Shown here piece after piece: positions 6,245-9,144 of a DNA stretch of 9,144 nt (its first letter is position 1; every line of letters starts with the position of its first letter). The stretch is taken from NCBI GenBank assembly GCA_046758085.1, contig JBHHZP010000145.1:1-9144 (forward strand). The letters are read 5' to 3'. This stretch comes from VRUB01 sp046758085. GTDB taxonomy: Bacteria; Pseudomonadota; Gammaproteobacteria; Acidiferrobacterales; SPGG2. Position numbers and translations under genes: made by a program. The notes beneath the pieces are model-generated. The model did not search any database, was not told where the DNA came from, and saw only the letters and a list, made by a program, of their open reading frames with translations.

Positions 6245-6661
6245 ACCGATGCTCTCACGGTGGGACGTGCTTGCGGGCGCGCCCGTTTTACCAGGCTAGG
6301 CGCGCTCACGCAGGTTGCTCGCTTATCTCCAGCGTTTGGGCCCGAGCGGCCGCGAGACTCCGCCTGGCTCGGAGATGGCCAGATGCTAACCGCAATTATA
6401 GACGCTGCAATTTCGGTAGGTTGCGCGAAATACACCTTCTTCAGCGAACCTTCGCACAACATGAGTTGCGGAAGCCAACCGCAGTGCGAGCGGCCGCAGG
6501 TGCGCGATCGCACGAAAACGTAAATGACGCGATAGTTAAGACTGAATCTCGTTTGAACTCGGCTCAGTCGTGCTTGTGCACCTTTCATGGTAAATTTGCA
6601 AAAAATACACTGGCAATATCAGTAATAGCGCTCTGAATTGCAAAGCACGCGCTGAAACCAG
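6245..6661. other. Divergent intergenic region, 417 bases
   Basis: The region separates the membrane protein gene (minus) from the adenosyltransferase gene (plus), so it should hold promoters for both. I could not fix convincing -35/-10 pairs; the AT-rich part around 6590-6630 (TTGCAA at 6596, TAATAG at 6623) is the likeliest area for the plus-strand promoter, but its spacing is too long for a good match. GAGCGGCCGC occurs twice (around 6345 and 6488). No B12 box is present, so the adenosyltransferase is not under a second riboswitch. Short ORFs here lack ribosome sites. Confidence 0.4.
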
Positions 6662-7222
6662 ATGGGGCATCGTTTATCAAAAATCTACACCCGCACCGGT
6701 GACGACGGCACGACCGGGCTCGGCGACGGGACGCGGACGGAGAAGGACAGCCGGCGCGTGGAAGCTTATGGCACCGTGGATGAGCTCAACAGCGTGCTCG
6801 GACTACTGCTAACGCACGCGCTTCCCGGAAACATTCGTAGCTGCTTGACGGATGTTCAACACACGTTGTTCGATCTCGGTGCCGAGCTGTGCATTCCAGG
6901 CCATAACGCTGTGGCTCCGGAGCGGGTGTCCGGGCTCGAGACTACGCTCGACGAGCTCAATGCCGGGCTGAAGCCGCTCAAGGAGTTCATCCTGCCCGGC
7001 GGTACCCCGGCCGCGGCGATGTGTCATCTGGCCCGTACGGTGTGTCGCCGGGCGGAACGGCGCGTGGTGAGCCTGGCCAGGTCGGAATCGGTATCGGCAA
7101 CCGCCATCCAGTATTTGAACCGGCTCTCCGATCTTCTGTTCGTGATGGCGCGTTCGTTGAACGCGCAAGCCGGCCAGCGCGATGTCTTGTGGCAACGCGA
7201 AACCAAACCCTCAGACGAATAG
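6662..7222 (+). CDS. PduO-type cob(I)alamin adenosyltransferase
   Basis: This cytosolic enzyme transfers the 5'-deoxyadenosyl group of ATP to cob(I)alamin, giving adenosylcobalamin, the active coenzyme and the usual riboswitch ligand. The 186-residue length is normal for the PduO (MMAB-like) family and unlike the CobA/BtuR family. Signatures are: the N-terminal ATP-binding segment YTRTGDDGTTGLGDG (9-23), VEAYGTVDELNS (33-44), FILPGG (109-114), the arginine-rich LARTVCRRAERRVV helix (123-136), and YLNRLSDLLFVMAR (151-164). All these motifs look intact. The ATG at 6662 has no strong Shine-Dalgarno, but the TRTGDDG motif begins 10 residues in, as usual. It sits on the same strand as btuB-tonB, but a convergent gene and a 417-base gap separate them, so it is a separate unit. 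Functionally it completes the pathway: imported corrinoid is adenosylated, and the product would repress btuB through the riboswitch. Confidence 0.95.
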   Translation: MGHRLSKIYTRTGDDGTTGLGDGTRTEKDSRRVEAYGTVDELNSVLGLLLTHALPGNIRSCLTDVQHTLFDLGAELCIPGHNAVAPERVSGLETTLDELNAGLKPLKEFILPGGTPAAAMCHLARTVCRRAERRVVSLARSESVSATAIQYLNRLSDLLFVMARSLNAQAGQRDVLWQRETKPSDE

Positions 7223-7235
7223 CCCATCTTGCGTT

Positions 7236-7324
7236 CAACCCGGAAAGCGCACGAACCCACCACAGAGCGCGCAGAGAAATACCCAAAAACGTCCAACGCA
7301 AAGGCGCCAAGACGCAAAGAACTT
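7236..7324 (-). repeat. Dispersed intergenic repeat, copy B (inverted relative to copy A)
   Basis: The reverse complement of this stretch matches 166-254 block by block: TTTGCGTTGGACGT, TTGGG, ATTTCTCTGCG, CTCTGTGGTG, GTTCG and CTTTCC. It starts 14 bases after the adenosyltransferase stop. Copies A and B thus face each other across about 7 kb. The repeat is non-coding; ORFs across it are chance. Confidence 0.65.
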
Positions 7325-7438
7325 CTTTACTTATTCCGCAGCGCACTCCGTGCCCCTGCGTACTCGGCGCCTTTCGCCGAGCCAAGCACCAGGCAGGATG
7401 GCGGCCCTGAGTAAGGTGAAGTTGACGTTGTTTTTCGT

Positions 7439-7456
7439 CCCCTTGGTCAAGCCGAG
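7439..7456 (-). repeat. Inverted exact copy of the 71-88 repeat
   Basis: CCCCTTGGTCAAGCCGAG is the exact 18-base reverse complement of 71-88. Together with copy B it shows that the two window regions share more than one repeat block, in inverted orientation. Confidence 0.6.
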
Positions 7457-7490
7457 CCCCGAGTGCAGACGAAGAGCGGGCCCGTAAGGG

Positions 7491-7547
7491 GCGCGGAATG
7501 GATTCCGCGCGTCCAGGCCAGGCAACAGGGACGTGCCTTGCCTGGAC
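7491..7547. repeat. Two adjacent strong hairpins (REP-like)
   Basis: Hairpin 1 has arms GCGCGGAAT (7491-7499) and ATTCCGCGC (7502-7510), perfect 9 bp with a two-base centre. Hairpin 2 follows at once: GTCCAGGCCAGGCA (7511-7524) pairs with TGCCTTGCCTGGAC (7534-7547), 13 of 14 positions, around a 9-base loop. Compact paired hairpins between convergent genes are typical of REP-like repeats and may act as bidirectional transcription stops. The family cannot be named from one copy. Confidence 0.6.
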
Positions 7548-7604
7548 CCCCTGAGGCAAGCTCTGAGGCGAGGGCAGCCGCGGGGTGTGCGGCCGCAGAC
7601 CCGG

Positions 7605-7666
7605 GGGAGCGTTTCTTTGGGTACTTTCTTGTCGCGACAAGAAAGTACCTCGCCTTCGGGTGCGAG
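7605..7666. repeat. Dispersed palindromic element with 30-base perfect palindrome and TTCG hairpin
   Basis: A perfect 30-base palindrome spans 7620-7649 (arms beginning GGTACTTTCTTGTCG). It is preceded by GTTTCTTTGG and followed directly by CTCGC..CTTCGG..GCGAG (7649-7666), a hairpin capped by a TTCG tetraloop. The layout of CGTTTCTTTGG, a TACTTTCTT palindrome, then TCGCCTTCGGGTGCGA is one I recall as a widespread non-coding repeat in proteobacterial intergenic regions. It lies 59 bases from the dapD stop and can stop transcription from either side, though no U-tract is seen. Confidence 0.6.
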
Positions 7667-7724
7667 AACCCGATTAGAATATTCGCCGGTAGGCGACACT
7701 TAGACAGACGGTGGGAAACGCGGC

Positions 7725-8603
7725 CTAAATCCCTCTCAACAGCTGATTGACACTTACGTTGTGCCGGGTCTCTTCGTCCACCTGCTTGGCAATGACCGCG
7801 CAGTAGAGCGCATACCTGCCATCATCGGAGGGCAGGGCGCCGGGCACCACCACGGATCCTGCCGGCACGCGTCCGTATGATATCTGCTCCTCTGCTCGGT
7901 CGTAGATCTTGGTGTTCTGGTCGATGGACACACCGTTAGCGATGATGGAACCGTGTTCCACGATTACGCCGTCCATGATCACCGAGCGGGCGCCGATAAA
8001 GCAGTTGTCTTCGATGACGGTAGGTGTCCCGAGCGCGTGCAACGCGTCATCCGGATACCCGTTCTCGTCGATCACGGTGACCGTGGCCAGCACGGGCTCC
8101 AGCACACCGCCTATCTCGACGCCGCCGGAGATATGCACGTTCTTGCCCACCTGTGCGCATGAGCCCACGTGGGCCCAGGTGTCGATCATCGTACCTTCAT
8201 CGATGTAGGCGCCGATGTTCACATAGCCTGGCATCAGCACTACGCCCGGCGCGATGTAGGCGCCTTTACGAACAGTGGCGAGCGGAACCACACGAAATCC
8301 GCCACGTCGGAAGTTCTGCGAGTTGTAGTCAGCGAACTTCGAGGGCACCTTGTCAAAGTAGTTGGTGTAACCACCCTTTACAAAGTTGCTGTCCTCGATC
8401 CGAAAGTAAAGCAACACCGCCTTGTTCAGCCATTCATTGACGATCCATTTGTCGTCCTTGTTCTCCGCTACGCGCTCCTTGCCCGAGTCGAGCAGCTCTA
8501 TGGCCTCATAGACGGCGTCCTTCACGTGAGTCTGGGCCGTTCGCGGCGTAATTTCGGCATGCCGTTGAAACGCCTGTTCGATGATTCCCTTGATATCGTT
8601 CAT
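7725..8603 (-). CDS. dapD: 2,3,4,5-tetrahydropyridine-2,6-dicarboxylate N-succinyltransferase
   Basis: DapD transfers succinyl from succinyl-CoA to tetrahydrodipicolinate in the succinylase branch of lysine and diaminopimelate synthesis, in the cytosol as a trimer. The 292-residue product starts at the ATG complementary to 8601-8603, with GGGGAC upstream; 50 further codons before it (to 8753) lack family similarity. The N-terminal helical domain (1-100) contains DDKWIVNEWLNKAVLLYFRI and YFDKVPSKF. The left-handed beta-helix (about 103-250) contains FRVVPLATVRKGAYIAPG, MPGYVNIGAYIDEGTMIDTW and GVEIGGVLEP. The C-terminal part has YGRVPAGSVVVPG and LYCAVI. E. coli DapD has 274 residues; the extra length is an insertion of about 19 residues at about 171-193 (VLATVTVIDENGYPDDALHALGT) between GGVLEP and PTVIEDNCFIGARS. 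The frame is intact and the conserved residues remain, so the enzyme is probably active. Confidence 0.95.
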   Translation of the reverse strand: MNDIKGIIEQAFQRHAEITPRTAQTHVKDAVYEAIELLDSGKERVAENKDDKWIVNEWLNKAVLLYFRIEDSNFVKGGYTNYFDKVPSKFADYNSQNFRRGGFRVVPLATVRKGAYIAPGVVLMPGYVNIGAYIDEGTMIDTWAHVGSCAQVGKNVHISGGVEIGGVLEPVLATVTVIDENGYPDDALHALGTPTVIEDNCFIGARSVIMDGVIVEHGSIIANGVSIDQNTKIYDRAEEQISYGRVPAGSVVVPGALPSDDGRYALYCAVIAKQVDEETRHNVSVNQLLRGI

Positions 8604-9144
8604 GTGAGAGTCCCCGTTCGCGGAAAGACTGGTTGGCGGCCCGGCGTTGCGTCGGGCCTGCATCGCGCTGCAAAGTGTAGGGTAGATGTGCCGGTCGCTC
8701 CAGCGCAATCGAGCTCCGGGCTGGTAGCGAGCTGAAAAGCACATGGAAGGCATTGCTGTCCGACAAGTCTCGGCTTGAAACGCTGAAACTCGCCAAGACT
8801 AAAGATGACTTAGGAATGGGCTGCACTCGAGCGACATGGATGGCACCTTTGTTTCCGGGACACGCCGTGGATACTTCCCTGTAGGCTCGGCCCCAGCAGC
8901 CCTGCTTGCGACGGTCTCGGGAACAAAGGTGCGATCCATGCATCGAAGGGTTGTGGGAGAGCGATGACAGGGAAGGACTTTTTCAGGATCTTGCTTGCCA
9001 CGCGGCTGGCTTAAATCGGTTCTATTGTTCGTAAATTGACGCCATGACACGCTGTAAGTGCGTAAATCGCGCGGTAGCTGCCAATATCGGTTAGCGCAAA
9101 ACTCCACCGTTTCGCGCGATGAGCGCATGAGTGCATTTGCTGCG
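8604..9144. other. Upstream region of dapD, apparently gene-free
   Basis: The region must hold the dapD promoter (minus strand), which I could not place with confidence; TTGCGC and TACCCT on the minus strand, 18 apart and 80-110 bases before the start, are a possible pair. It contains the long inverted repeat at 8835-8940. ORFs across the repeat are chance readings. The final bases (ATG at 9127) could open a gene beyond the window, but six codons prove nothing. Confidence 0.4.
8835..8940. repeat. Long inverted repeat, dispersed-element type
   Basis: Two 27-base arms, 8835-8861 and 8914-8940, are complementary at 24 positions plus two G-U pairs, with one G-G mismatch. Both carry CATGGAT and CACCTTTGTT in the same sense. 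The 52 bases between include CGCCGTGGATA, CCCTGTAGGCTCG and a small AGCAG/CTGCT hairpin. I recall similar GGCACCTTTGTT..CGCCGTG.ATA..CCCTGTAGGCTC arrangements as dispersed non-coding repeats in gammaproteobacterial genomes, but I cannot name a family. No open reading frame or transposase is present; it may be a miniature palindromic element. Confidence 0.7.

Noticed and set aside
6245..6661. A second cobalamin riboswitch before the adenosyltransferase
   Set aside because: I looked for a B12 box and the GCCACTG / GGGAAGG blocks here and found none.
7491..7666. CRISPR array
   Set aside because: The palindromes differ from one another and are not regularly spaced; no repeat-spacer pattern or cas genes.
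7331..7699. ORFs on both strands in the repeat array downstream of the adenosyltransferase
   Set aside because: They read through palindromic dispersed repeats; no ribosome sites or domains.
8169..8735. Plus-strand ORF of 188 codons opposite dapD
   Set aside because: It is antisense to the strongly conserved dapD gene; a shadow frame.
8799..9128. Minus-strand ORF of 109 codons upstream of dapD
   Set aside because: It mostly translates the long inverted repeat; such repeat-derived ORFs are not real genes.
9127..9144. Possible start of a plus-strand gene at the window edge
   Set aside because: Only six codons are visible and the ribosome site is weak; it cannot be supported.

Overview
The window looks like chromosomal DNA from a GC-rich gammaproteobacterium or close relative. 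The basis is a DapD succinylase, a BtuB-type outer-membrane receptor with its own TonB, a FimT/GspH-type minor pilin, a class-I-like cobalamin riboswitch, and repeat-laden intergenic regions of a kind I recall from such genomes. The exact lineage cannot be read from the sequence.

Layout: 1-519 is non-coding and repeat-bearing. A small zinc-ribbon-like ORF lies at 520-717. A cobalamin riboswitch (aptamer about 840-1173, expression platform to about 1293) precedes btuB (1301-3175), and tonB (3178-4119) starts two bases after the btuB stop. A small polyproline membrane or secreted protein (4190-4678) and a short FimT/GspH-like pseudopilin (4910-5338) follow on the same strand. A six-helix membrane protein of unknown function (5507-6244) is convergent with them and more AT-rich. 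Then come a PduO-type cob(I)alamin adenosyltransferase (6662-7222, +), a 500-base intergenic mosaic of hairpins and dispersed repeats (7223-7724), and dapD on the minus strand (7725-8603). A long inverted repeat (8835-8940) lies upstream of dapD.

The shared theme is vitamin B12. The riboswitch should repress btuB-tonB when cobalamin is plentiful. BtuB and TonB import corrinoid across the outer membrane, and the adenosyltransferase converts cob(I)alamin to coenzyme B12. The inner-membrane transporter (BtuCDF) and ExbB/ExbD are not in the window. dapD (lysine and peptidoglycan synthesis) is an unrelated housekeeping neighbour.

Most noteworthy: (i) the riboswitch carries a roughly 97-nt self-complementary insertion in the loop of a normally short conserved hairpin; (ii) a readable ribosome-binding-site sequestering switch lies downstream of the aptamer; (iii) the FimT-like protein seems to lack its C-terminal strand region, while a FimT-like C-terminal segment is fused to the polyproline tract of the upstream gene; (iv) DapD carries an insertion of about 19 residues in its beta-helix; (v) the B12 gene block lies between inverted copies of the same dispersed repeat. 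I found no CRISPR array, tRNA, rRNA, transposase or defence system.
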